A stretch of DNA of 64,000 nt from Natrarchaeobaculum sulfurireducens (GTDB taxonomy: Archaea > Halobacteriota > Halobacteria > Halobacteriales > Natrialbaceae): NCBI RefSeq assembly GCF_003430825.1, contig NZ_CP024047.1, positions 3,162,001-3,226,000 of the forward strand, given 5' to 3'. The translations under genes were made by a program, and so were the position numbers. The notes under the pieces are model-generated. The model was not told the DNA's origin and searched no databases. It saw only the letters and a list, made by a program, of their open reading frames with translations. The number at the start of each line of letters is the position of its first letter. Within the stretch, counting starts at the first letter, position 1. Positions 21,240 through 29,256 of this stretch are shown here, piece after piece.

Positions 21240-22106
21240 ATGGACGACGAGACCGTCGGTATCGCCCTCGTGCTGACCTCTGCGATCGGCTTCGGGACGC
21301 TGGGGATCTTCGGCGTGCTGGCGGCCGACGAGGGGCTGTCGATTCCGACGGTGCTGGCGCTTCGCTTTGCCCTCGCGGCGGTCGTCGTCTGGGCCGTCCT
21401 CTGGTTCCGGGGACGATTTCGACTGCTCAGGGGTCGAATGCTGGCGATCGCGTTCGCGCTCGGCGCCGTCGGCTACGCGACCCAGAGCGGGCTGTACTTC
21501 CTCGGCCTCGAGTTCATGACCGCCGGGATGGTCGCTATCGTCCTCTACACCTATCCCGCGTTCGTCGTCTGTCTCGTCGCGATCGTCCACCCGAGCCGGG
21601 TGACGACGGTGCTGGTGGTCGCACTTGGGCTTTCGATCGGCGGCGTCGCGCTCATCACCGGCGCCGATCCGGCAGGCGCCGATCCGGTGGGCGTCCTCGT
21701 CGTCCTCGGCGCGGCACTGGCGTACTCGCTGTACATCGTAGTGAGCCAGCGGGCGCTCCTCACCGTCGACGCCGAGATACTGACTGCGTTCGTCCTCCCC
21801 GCAGCAGCTGTCACGTTCGTCGTCTTCGGCCTCGGGACGGGGACGCTCGCGATGCCAGACGGCGCGAGCGCGTGGGCCGTCGCGCTGGCGATCGCGATCC
21901 TCGCGACGGTCGTTCCCGTGCTCACCTTCTTCGCTGGCATCGCCAGGATCGGCGCGAGTCGTGCGAGCATCATCAGCACCGCCGAGCCGGGCGTGACGGT
22001 CGCCCTCGGCGCGCTCGTGCTTGGCGAGCCCGTCACGGCCGTCACGATCGTCGGCGGCACGCTCGTCGTCGTCGGCGTGATCCTCATCCAGCGCGAAGGG
22101 ACCTGA
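21240..22106 (+). CDS. EamA/DMT-superfamily transporter
   Basis: Integral membrane protein of 288 residues with ten predicted helices in two EamA repeats. The repeats are visible as GIALVLTSAIGFGTLGIFG at the start and VVLGAALAYSLYIVVSQRA midway. Drug/metabolite transporters of this family move amino acids, nucleotide sugars or metabolites; the substrate is not predictable. It starts 63 bases after uvrC and may be co-transcribed, without an obvious functional link. Confidence 0.92.
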   Translation: MDDETVGIALVLTSAIGFGTLGIFGVLAADEGLSIPTVLALRFALAAVVVWAVLWFRGRFRLLRGRMLAIAFALGAVGYATQSGLYFLGLEFMTAGMVAIVLYTYPAFVVCLVAIVHPSRVTTVLVVALGLSIGGVALITGADPAGADPVGVLVVLGAALAYSLYIVVSQRALLTVDAEILTAFVLPAAAVTFVVFGLGTGTLAMPDGASAWAVALAIAILATVVPVLTFFAGIARIGASRASIISTAEPGVTVALGALVLGEPVTAVTIVGGTLVVVGVILIQREGT

Positions 22107-22160
22107 CCCCGTTGTGAGTGCAAGGGCAGGGCTATTTTGCGGAGCCGCCGCTGATACGGT

Positions 22161-22457
22161 ATGGCAGACAACGACGAACTCGAGGACCTGCTCGAGGAAC
22201 TCGACAGCGGCGGCGACCTCGAAACGTCCCAGCAGGTCCTCTCGATCCGGATGGAGAGTCGACGCTACGGCAAACCGGTGACGATCGTCGAGGGGTTCGA
22301 CCTCGAGCAACGCGAGGTCGAGTCGACCGCCTCCGAGTTGAAACAGGCCCTGGGGACGGGCGGTACGGTCGACGACGGACGAATCGAACTCCAGGGCGAC
22401 CACCGTGATCGGATTCCCGACCTGCTTCGCGAGCGGGGGTTCGACGTTCGTGAGTGA
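22161..22457 (+). CDS. Translation initiation factor aIF1 (SUI1)
   Basis: SUI1/eIF1-family protein of 98 residues. It has a disordered acidic N-terminus and the core QVLSIRMESRRYGKPVTIVEGF, followed by ELKQALGTGGTV and IELQGDHRDRIPDLL. These are the standard aIF1 segments that contact the 30S P site and enforce start-codon fidelity. Length and motif order are normal. Upstream CTATTTTG is a plausible TATA box at leaderless distance. Confidence 0.95.
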   Translation: MADNDELEDLLEELDSGGDLETSQQVLSIRMESRRYGKPVTIVEGFDLEQREVESTASELKQALGTGGTVDDGRIELQGDHRDRIPDLLRERGFDVRE

Positions 22458-22581
22458 GCGGCCGGACGAGGCTCGCTAGCGCGGCTCCACCGCGTGAACC
22501 ATCTGTGAGAGTCGATGAGACACTCGTGAGAATCGGTGACTCGGTCGAAGTCACTTTACCTCCGCTCTGACAAGTAGAGGT

Positions 22582-23100
22582 ATGGACATTCGGCCAGCCA
22601 AGCCAGACGACTTCGAGGCGATCGAGGCCGTCGCCCGGGCGACGTGGCACGACACCTACGACGACCTCGAGGCGGACGTCATCGACGAGACCGTCGACGA
22701 CTGGTACACCGACGACTCGATGCCACTCGAGGCCCCGGGGACGGTCGTCCTCGTCGCCGAGCGCGCGGGGCCACGATCCACGAGTAGCCGGACGGAGTCC
22801 AGCGAGGACGACGAGATCGTCGCGTTCACTCACGCCGTCGCCCAGGGAGATGCCGCCGACGTCCTCCGGATGTACGTCCACCCAGACTACCAGGGCGACG
22901 GAATCGGCACCGAACTCCACGAGCGCTTGCTCGCGGAACTCGAGGCCTATGACATCGAGCGGGTCCGCTCGATCGACTTCGCGTTCAACGACGCGAGCCG
23001 ACGCTTCTACGAGGGGCTCGGCTTCGAACAGACGGACACCGGCGAGGTCGTGATCGACGGCGAGTCCTACGACGAGGCGATGTACACGCTCGAGTTGTGA
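22582..23100 (+). CDS. GNAT-family N-acetyltransferase (copy 1)
   Basis: GCN5-related acetyltransferase of 172 residues with the acetyl-CoA loop region VLRMYVHPDYQGDGIGTELHE (motif A, Q/R-x-x-G-x-G/A) and motif B ending RRFYEGLGFEQ. A second, clearly related gene lies at 23734-24216. The two share an identical stretch encoding TYDDLEADVIDET and a similar C-terminus, so they are recent paralogues. This copy has an extra loop (about 60-80, SERT-rich) absent from the other. Substrate unknown. Confidence 0.92.
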   Translation: MDIRPAKPDDFEAIEAVARATWHDTYDDLEADVIDETVDDWYTDDSMPLEAPGTVVLVAERAGPRSTSSRTESSEDDEIVAFTHAVAQGDAADVLRMYVHPDYQGDGIGTELHERLLAELEAYDIERVRSIDFAFNDASRRFYEGLGFEQTDTGEVVIDGESYDEAMYTLEL

Positions 23101-23175
23101 GCCGTACGCGGGGCGCGCTCGTCGACGGAGACGGCTTGAGAACCAGGCGTCGACATACGCGTGCAGGACCTCGAC

Positions 23176-23589
23176 CTACGCCTGCAGGGCCTCGACGACC
23201 CTGACGGCGACGTGATAACTCAGCGCGAGCATGGCGATGCCGACGCCGGCGACCATGACCCCGATCGAGAGCACCCAGAGGTCGACCGCGAACTCGGGCG
23301 GCGTGGGGCCGTCGACCGGCACCAACAGCCCGATCGCGTGGAGCAACAACAGCGGGATCGCCATCAGGAAGCCAGCCGCCGACAGCCACAGTTGCCGCTT
23401 GAAGCCGGCGACGAGCGCGATCGCGAGAAGTCCCAGCCCCAGCAGTACCGAGATCGGAGACCCACCGACGTAGATCGCCGTGAGAAGCTGGAAACTGACC
23501 ATCCCGACGGCCGTCACGGTCAGTCCGGCGGCCGTATGCAGCGCCAGCCGTTCCCTTGTTGTGTCCCGTCTGCCAGCTACAGCACCCAT
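23176..23589 (-). CDS. Four-helix membrane protein, haloarchaeal
   Basis: Protein of 137 residues with four hydrophobic segments (GLTVTAVGMVSFQLLTAIYV, ISVLLGLGLLAIALVAGF, LSAAGFLMAIPLLLLHAIGL and WVLSIGVMVAGVGIAMLALS). There is a short basic N-terminus and no signal-cleavage site. It sits antisense between the two GNAT genes. I recognise no family. Confidence 0.75.
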   Translation of the reverse strand: MGAVAGRRDTTRERLALHTAAGLTVTAVGMVSFQLLTAIYVGGSPISVLLGLGLLAIALVAGFKRQLWLSAAGFLMAIPLLLLHAIGLLVPVDGPTPPEFAVDLWVLSIGVMVAGVGIAMLALSYHVAVRVVEALQA

Positions 23590-23733
23590 TGATAGCCGTT
23601 CGTTCCCTCCTGTCTTGAATATTCAGTTCGGCAGACTCGTTTCGCCAGCGGTCAGGTCGCTATCGCAGCCGCAACGAGTGTGCCGACGCACGTCGGTGGA
23701 AACACTTTGATGCTCGATCACGTACACGCGCGC

Positions 23734-24216
23734 ATGGAGATCCGACCAGCCACCGCCGACGACCGCGACCGGATTCGGGACGTTGCCCGCGACGCCTGGC
23801 ACGAAACCTACGACGACCTCGAGGCGGACGTCATCGACGAGACCATCGACGACTGGTACGGCGACGAGTCGTTCGAACAGGCGCTCGAGAAGCCCGGCAC
23901 GGCCGTCCTCGTCGCCGAGCGCGATGGCGAGCTCGTCGGCTTCACCCACGGCGTCGTCAGCGAGGACGAAGGTGACGTCCTCCGGATGTACGTCCACCCC
24001 GACCACCAGGGCGAAGGCATCGGCACGGCGCTTCACGAACGCTTGCGCGAGGACCTAGAAGACTTCAACATGAACCGGATGCACGCGATCGACCTCGAGT
24101 CCAACGACGCGAGCCGCGAGTTCTACGAGGAGCTCGGGTTCGAGCAAACCGACCACGCCGAGGTCGAACTCGGCGGCGAAACACACACGGAGGCCGTGTA
24201 CACGCTCGAGTTGTGA
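23734..24216 (+). CDS. GNAT-family N-acetyltransferase (copy 2)
   Basis: Acetyltransferase of 160 residues paralogous to the gene at 22582. Motif A is VLRMYVHPDHQGEGIGTALHE and motif B REFYEELGFEQ. I start at the ATG at 23734 (MEIRPATADDRD); the in-frame sequence before it is unlike GNAT N-termini. It is the last conserved gene before the toxin island, whose relics begin about 50 bases downstream. Confidence 0.92.
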   Translation: MEIRPATADDRDRIRDVARDAWHETYDDLEADVIDETIDDWYGDESFEQALEKPGTAVLVAERDGELVGFTHGVVSEDEGDVLRMYVHPDHQGEGIGTALHERLREDLEDFNMNRMHAIDLESNDASREFYEELGFEQTDHAEVELGGETHTEAVYTLEL

Positions 24217-24264
24217 CGCCTCGAGGGGTCAGAGCAGTGTCGCTGGGAGAGGATCGGCGTCGAG

Positions 24265-24310
24265 CCTAAACCTCCTCGGTCGGCGGCGCGATTCCCTCGT
24301 CGCCGCCTGC
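24265..24310 (-). repeat. Relic resembling the uvrB 3' end at the left edge of the toxin island
   Basis: Read on the minus strand, this segment encodes [13 protein letters not shown] followed by TAG. The intact UvrB at the other side of the island ends [14 protein letters not shown]. The nucleotide match is about 80% over 36 bases, and most differences fall at third codon positions, so the relic is not a very recent copy of this uvrB. It is out of frame with the cassette sequence running into it. Confidence 0.6.
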
Positions 24311-24690
24311 TCGCTCAAGGACAGGTCTTCGAGATGACGGAGGCCCTCGAGTTGATTGAAAGACGTCCCATCGATATCGTTTCGATCAAGGAGTTTCGCG
24401 ACCCGATACTGTCCGCCGACGATCGAACCCCGCTCAACACTCGTTCGCCGCCCTCCCGTGTCAGTCCGGCCGAACCGTGGAGCCCTCGAGAGAGTTGCTG
24501 ACGACTGTACCTGACCGGCGCCGTCGCGGTCTGACCGCCCTGCTTTGCGATCTGGGCCGCCCGCTGGACCTGCGGTGTGCTGATCCGGTCGACCGTCGAC
24601 TGCATCGTGTCGGTGCTCTTGAGTGCCTTGCCGGCCTCGCCGGCAGGCACCGCCATCTCGACGACGAACCAGAAGACGTGCCGCCATCAC
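24266..24690 (-). pseudogene. Decayed fourth pretoxin cassette
   Basis: The minus strand from 24690 reads WFVVEMAVPAGEAGKALKS and continues through the same linker as the intact toxin. After GVRS, near 24434, one base is missing relative to the intact copy (11 versus 12 bases). The reading frame then shifts before GGQYRVAKLLDRNDIDG, and homology ends near NQLEG. No nuclease tip and no immunity gene follow. This is the degenerate, promoter-distal end of the cassette array; the 24217-24728 stretch holds nothing else I can identify apart from the uvrB-like relic. Confidence 0.8.
24491..24676 (-). repeat. Pretoxin-linker repeat, copy D
   Basis: Fourth copy of the linker repeated at 26418-26526, 28328-28436 and 30011-30181. 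Over its first ~64 bases (plus-strand order) it is identical to copy C, whereas further along it matches the active copy A. Confidence 0.85.
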
Positions 24691-24728
24691 CTGACCGATC
24701 GGTCCGCCCGTAGCAGCCGAGACGCGGG

Positions 24729-25463
24729 TTAGTGGTAGCGCTCGGTCTTCGCCAGCGGAACCCCGAGGTGATCGGCGACCTCGAGACAGGGCTCGGCGGC
24801 GTGGTGACACTGCTTAGGCGGCTCGCGGACCGAGAGGAATACGCCGCCGTTGTCAAGTTCCTCGACGTACCAGGCGGGTGCGGAACGCACCCGCTCGCGG
24901 CCGATCGCTTCGACCGTCTCGGGCCGAAAGACGTTGTACTCGTACAGCGGCGGAGTCGTCGTCGCAACGAGGTCATCGATCGTGTCATCCTCACCGATTG
25001 CGAGACCGCCCCGTCGGCCGAATCCCCACCTCGGCTCGAGAACGTCCGAGGCTCGCCCGAGGAGTTCAACGAACTCCCGACGACGGAGCTTTACCTGTTC
25101 GAGTGTCTCACGTGTCGGATCCTTCAACGGATAAATCCACGCGGTGAACGTTAGGTACGGCGTCGATTCGTACGCGGGGAATCCAGCACCGTCTCGACTG
25201 AAACCGATCGAGAGGTCGTCCCAGCCCATCGGGGCCTTCACCGTTACGCTGTTAGCCGATCGAGCGATCTGAGAAACCTTGGATACACTGGCGCTTGACG
25301 TTTTGCTCGTGTTTTCTTCGTCTGTGTAGATGACATCAAGTTTGCTCTGGTCCTCGTCGGCTCCCGAATACTCCAGAAACAATTCGAAGAGCGACTCATA
25401 GGTGTCTCGAGATGGTTCCCGGCCGAACAGGTGGGCGATCTGTATTGTGTCGTAATCTTCCAT
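24729..25463 (-). CDS. Immunity protein of cassette C (Imm3)
   Basis: Acidic soluble protein of 244 residues with no signal peptide, 11 bases after the stop of the third toxin tip. Its last third carries VEAIGRERVRSAPAW followed by ELDNGGVFLSV, shared with the other two immunity candidates at 26680 and 28576 (GR-E/D-R-V/L-x2-APAW). The middle has a loosely conserved GFGR/GFGK segment. Position (directly after a nuclease tip) and the shared family make immunity the best guess. It is noticeably more A+T-rich than flanking core genes. I recognise no Pfam family with certainty. Confidence 0.7.
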   Translation of the reverse strand: MEDYDTIQIAHLFGREPSRDTYESLFELFLEYSGADEDQSKLDVIYTDEENTSKTSSASVSKVSQIARSANSVTVKAPMGWDDLSIGFSRDGAGFPAYESTPYLTFTAWIYPLKDPTRETLEQVKLRRREFVELLGRASDVLEPRWGFGRRGGLAIGEDDTIDDLVATTTPPLYEYNVFRPETVEAIGRERVRSAPAWYVEELDNGGVFLSVREPPKQCHHAAEPCLEVADHLGVPLAKTERYH

Positions 25464-25474
25464 AATGTGATCTG

Positions 25475-26236
25475 TTAATTCGTGATAACGGATCCGTCGC
25501 TCTCGTCGACTACTCTAATTGTGACCTCCGCATTATTCCACTCTCCGCTGTTCGCTACCCTGTTTTCCCATTCCGCGACTTTCGATCTCACTAAATCCTC
25601 GTCACCGACTTGCGTGGCGCGCACTTCAAACGCGTTCCCGTCGAATGCCACGTCATCGTGGTCCATCATGGTCTGCAGCTTTCTATCGAATTGTGTATCT
25701 ATCTCGTCCGCACTGTAACCGAATGTAGATTTACTCTCGACGACCTCTCCGTTCGTTCGCTGGATGTCTAATTCGCCGATTTGTCGCTTTCCGTCGTAGA
25801 CCTCGAGGTCCATCCGCTCGATGTTCGCGGCTCCGATCTCGTCGGCACGACGAACTTCCCGAACCGCACCCTGGACGTTCCCGGGGTCACCAGCCGTGAT
25901 GAAGTCCTCAACCGGACCACTGTTCAATCCATCGACCCCCTGCAAGTCGTCCGCGTGTCTCGCGAAAGCATCGACGTCGTCAGTGGCTGCGACTCCCTGG
26001 CCGTGGTTTCTCGCGGCTGCCGACCGGAACTCGGTCGCGCGGTCGATATCGAGGTCGAGCACCCGCTGTAGCGAATCGCCGTCGAGTTCGTCTATGAGCC
26101 GAAGCCCGTCCCCGTCCGTCTGCCTGACCAGTCGCTCTGCACGGGTTTTTGCGGGTCCGTCGAGGTCGTCGATGGTCCGCACGGCCCGATCGATCTGACC
26201 GTAACTGACCCCATCGTCGTCGGCTGCTCTGTACAC
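25475..26236 (-). CDS. Orphan toxin tip of cassette C (restriction-endonuclease-like)
   Basis: The only possible start is GTG at 26236, but the frame is open back to about 26527, where a TAG precedes the linker motif SAVDRLSTPQ. There is no promoter or ATG, so it looks like a silent C-terminal cassette. The tip region contains GNVQGAVREV, then GELDIQRTNGEVVESKS, a D-x(8)-ExK arrangement like PD-(D/E)xK nucleases. The first ~70 residues are nearly identical to cassette B while the remainder differs. It is followed after 11 bases by its own immunity gene. Nuclease activity is inferred. Confidence 0.7.
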   Translation of the reverse strand: MYRAADDDGVSYGQIDRAVRTIDDLDGPAKTRAERLVRQTDGDGLRLIDELDGDSLQRVLDLDIDRATEFRSAAARNHGQGVAATDDVDAFARHADDLQGVDGLNSGPVEDFITAGDPGNVQGAVREVRRADEIGAANIERMDLEVYDGKRQIGELDIQRTNGEVVESKSTFGYSADEIDTQFDRKLQTMMDHDDVAFDGNAFEVRATQVGDEDLVRSKVAEWENRVANSGEWNNAEVTIRVVDESDGSVITN

Positions 26237-26525
26237 CGCTCGTCGAAACGACTCGGCGGTGTCGCCCGAGCCGTCGGCGATAATCCTGACTGTGTGATCG
26301 TCGAGCCTCGCTGCCGTTTGTGCATTATCGACCTGTTTCCCGGTCGATCGACTCGGTCCAAGCAGCCGATTTGCAGCATCCTCCGTCAGTGAGAAGGTAC
26401 CAACGGCAGCCCGCGAGAGTTGCTGACGACTGTACCTGACCGGCGCCGTCGCGGTCTGACCGCCCTGCTTTGCGATCTGGGCGGCCCGCTGAATCTGGGG
26501 TGTGCTGAGCCGGTCGACCGCCGAC
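26082..26525 (-). repeat. ~445-bp direct repeat shared by cassettes B and C (copy C)
   Basis: Nearly identical to 27988-28437. It covers the pretoxin linker, the segment SLTEDAANRLLGPSRSTGKQ and the start of the tip (YRAADDDGVSYGQIDRAV). Homology stops abruptly where the tips diverge. This accounts for the otherwise gene-free 26237-26525. From 26526 to 26679 there is only a junction with no recognisable gene. Confidence 0.88.
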
Positions 26526-26679
26526 TAGACTCGGTTCCTCTAGAGGCGTGGTCACCGTAACGCCGTTATCGCCGAGGCTGTGGAGGAAGTGGCCGTCCGG
26601 TAGTAGAACCAGTGACACAGTGTCAATCGAAACACGGTGGTGATGGCTCAATCCCTCCCGCGGACGGATCGAGGCGACC

Positions 26680-27384
26680 TCAGTCGACGTCCAGATATTC
26701 GGCTACGTGTTCCTCACCGTCAGCCCACTCGTCGGCCGGTTCGAACGGATTGTCGGATGCGACCAGCATGACATGTCCGGTCTCCAGTTCACGGACTTCC
26801 CAGGCGGGCGCCTCCAGTACCCTCTCACGCCCCATTCGTTCGACTGCGGCGGAATCGAAGACGTTCAGCCAGAACACGTCGAGCACTCGAGCGGAGAGGA
26901 GCTCGTCGACCGTCGGAACCACCTTCGGAGAGACGATCGATCCGAACTTACCGAATCCGTAGTCGGGATCGGTCTCGACGACGGCGAGTTCCACCAGATC
27001 GAGATACTGTTGCACCCGTGCTCTCGCCTCGGCCTGCGTCCGAGCGTCCTTTCGGTGTCCAAACTCGTACTTGTTCGCCCACAGGTACAGGTGCCAGGTC
27101 TCGACCGTAGGAAGCACGTCGGTATCCTTTTCGATCCAGACTCGTAGATCATTCCGTTCAATAGCCACGGCAGTGGTCTCGAGACTGTCAACTGCTTCAA
27201 CGACTTCGTCGTTGTTTGCGGCGGTGAATCGTTTATCATCTATCCAATAAACGTAGTCGTCTCCGAACTGTGGGCTAAGTTTCCACCCCGCGTTCAGTGC
27301 TGCTTTGAGCACTCGCTGGAGTGGTGCGGAGGGACGAATTCCGTACATCACGTACGTGGAAATCGTGTCAGACACGGTGGTCAC
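26680..27384 (-). CDS. Immunity protein of cassette B (Imm2)
   Basis: Soluble protein of 234 residues. It starts with GTG overlapping the stop of toxin tip B as GTGA, indicating translational coupling. Its C-terminal third has VERMGRERVLEAPAW and then ELETGHVMLVAS, matching the other two immunity candidates. The preceding DYGFGKFG and VFWLNVF also align with them. Position and coupling to the tip argue for immunity; the molecular mechanism is unknown. Confidence 0.7.
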   Translation of the reverse strand: MTTVSDTISTYVMYGIRPSAPLQRVLKAALNAGWKLSPQFGDDYVYWIDDKRFTAANNDEVVEAVDSLETTAVAIERNDLRVWIEKDTDVLPTVETWHLYLWANKYEFGHRKDARTQAEARARVQQYLDLVELAVVETDPDYGFGKFGSIVSPKVVPTVDELLSARVLDVFWLNVFDSAAVERMGRERVLEAPAWEVRELETGHVMLVASDNPFEPADEWADGEEHVAEYLDVD

Positions 27385-28145
27385 CCTTCGACCGGCGGTA
27401 GCTCTTCGAACTCGACGGTGATACTGTTTACCCCGTTGTCCGGGTTCTGTTCGATAGCGCGTGCAGTTTGTCGGATCTCGCTCTGTTGTTGTTGGGTGAG
27501 ACGGTGTGTTTTCGTAAACTGAACGGTTTTTCCGTCGAGATCGATCTCTCCGGCTCTGTGTGCCTGGTCGAAGCTATCTAGTTTATCATTCGCTTGACGG
27601 ACCCGGATCGTATTTTTCGCCTCGATGATCCGACCAGGTCGCTCAACGTCGATGTCGGTGATCCGGTTTCCGTCGTTGTCCGTCACGACACGTGCGACCG
27701 ACTGAAGGTCTTCGACGTCTCCGCTGGCGACGGCTACCCGAAGTTCGTACTGCGCACCTCGAAGGTTTCCAGCGTCGCGGTACGTCGGAATTTCGTCGAT
27801 GAGGCTTCCCGGACCGTCGTCGAAACCGCGCACGCCGCTTCCCGCCAGGCGATCCGCGTCTCGCGCGAACTGTTCGGAACGCGCAACGTCAAACAGGTCC
27901 GAGTCAGCTGCCGCGAGCCGCGCGAGCTGGGCACGGATAGCATCCGCGTTGCTCACCTCGAGCCGGAGCATCGTGTCGAGTACACCGCCGTCCATCTCGT
28001 CCACGAGCCGGAGCCCGTCGCCGTCGGTCTCCCTGACCAGTCGCTCTGCACGGGTTTTTGCGGGTCCGTCGAGGTCGTCGATGGTCCGCACGGCCCGATC
28101 GATCTGGCCGTAACTGACCCCATCGTCGTCGGCTGCTCTGTACAC
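27381..28145 (-). CDS. Orphan toxin tip of cassette B (restriction-endonuclease-like)
   Basis: GTG at 28145 is the only candidate start, but the frame is open upstream through SLTEDAANRLL and ESTVDRISTPQIQRAAQ to a TGA near 28490, with no ATG. It thus looks like a startless C-terminal cassette. The tip has GNLRGAQYELRVAVASG, then ITDIDVERPGRIIEAKNT, the E ... D-x(n)-ExK pattern of PD-(D/E)xK nucleases. It overlaps its immunity gene by four bases. Domain fold is inferred from motif order. Confidence 0.72.
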   Translation of the reverse strand: MYRAADDDGVSYGQIDRAVRTIDDLDGPAKTRAERLVRETDGDGLRLVDEMDGGVLDTMLRLEVSNADAIRAQLARLAAADSDLFDVARSEQFARDADRLAGSGVRGFDDGPGSLIDEIPTYRDAGNLRGAQYELRVAVASGDVEDLQSVARVVTDNDGNRITDIDVERPGRIIEAKNTIRVRQANDKLDSFDQAHRAGEIDLDGKTVQFTKTHRLTQQQQSEIRQTARAIEQNPDNGVNSITVEFEELPPVEG

Positions 28146-28437
28146 CGCTCGTCGGAACGGCTCGGCGGTGTCGCCCGAGCCGTCGGCGACAATCCTGACT
28201 GTTTGATGGTCAAGCCTCGCTGCCGTTTGTGCAGTATCGACCTGTTTTCCGGTCGATCGACTCGGTCCAAGCAGCCGATTTGCAGCATCCTCCGTCAGTG
28301 AGAAGGTACCAACGGCAGCCCGGGAGAGCTGCTGACGACTGTACCTGACCGGCGCCGTCGCGGTCTGGCCACCCTGTTTCGCGATCTGGGCGGCCCGCTG
28401 AATCTGGGGCGTGCTGATCCGGTCGACCGTCGACTCG
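27988..28437 (-). repeat. ~450-bp direct repeat shared by cassettes B and C (copy B)
   Basis: Partner of 26082-26525. The linker part (28328-28436) also matches copies A and D. Together with the short junction 28438-28575, it accounts for the gene-free stretch between tip B and the first immunity gene. Confidence 0.88.
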
Positions 28438-28575
28438 ACGGTGCCGATACTTTTGATATGACAGCCTCGCTGACTGAGATTGCTAACTCACCGTGCCAGC
28501 TGAACCACCCTGTATCAAATTGAACGATAGCGTGAAACTCCGCCGTGTGCGTCCAGTATTCGAACTGGGTCTGGG

Positions 28576-29256
28576 TTACGCCAGGTCGAGATATTCGGTC
28601 ACGGCGTCGTATCGTTGGTTTCGCGATTCGGACAGCGGCAGCGGCGAAATCCACAGGAAGACGCCACCGTCATCACACTCGTCGATCCGCCAGGCAGGCG
28701 CATTAAGAAGACGGTCCCGACCGAGTCGCTCGGTCATTTGTGGACCGTAGCCGTTCACCCAGAACAGGTCTTCGAGCTGACCGTTTTTGACTGCCTCCCT
28801 CGACAATGAGGCTTCATCGAGATAGGTATCACCGTATATGTACAGCGGGGATAGATAATCATATAGCTCGAGAACAAACTCGTAGATGAGTGCCGGTTCG
28901 CTGTCCCACCACGGTCTCGTGTACCACTCATCGATGGAGAGTGCGACGCTCGATTCGATCGGTCGGTCCGGTGCGTCGAGATTAATCTGTAAGCCTACGT
29001 TGAGATCGTCGTACCAGAATCTGATAGAACCACACCCAGCACGCTCGAGTGCTTGCGTCGCTTCCTCGATACTCGAGCCCGTTACCTGTCGCCAGTCCGT
29101 CTCTTCTGTGGTATAACGGAACTGGTTCGTCGTCTCTTCCTCAGGTGGGGACCGCGCACAGCCTAAGTCCTCGAAGCAGTACCCGAGGAGTTCCGCTACG
29201 TCACGGTGAGTCAGCTCTGATGGAAGCAGGTAAGGTATCGACAAACACTCGCTCAT
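28576..29256 (-). CDS. Immunity protein of the active cassette (Imm1)
   Basis: Protein of 226 residues starting with an ATG that overlaps the toxin stop (ATGA at 29253-29256). A GTG five codons upstream is a weaker alternative. It carries MTERLGRDRLLNAPAW and then ECDDGGVFLWIS, the same C-terminal signature as the immunity candidates of cassettes B and C; the N-terminal two-thirds is diverged. It is acidic, without signal peptide or membrane segment, so it would act in the cytoplasm, consistent with blocking an incoming nuclease. Function is inferred from context. Confidence 0.72.
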   Translation of the reverse strand: MSECLSIPYLLPSELTHRDVAELLGYCFEDLGCARSPPEEETTNQFRYTTEETDWRQVTGSSIEEATQALERAGCGSIRFWYDDLNVGLQINLDAPDRPIESSVALSIDEWYTRPWWDSEPALIYEFVLELYDYLSPLYIYGDTYLDEASLSREAVKNGQLEDLFWVNGYGPQMTERLGRDRLLNAPAWRIDECDDGGVFLWISPLPLSESRNQRYDAVTEYLDLA

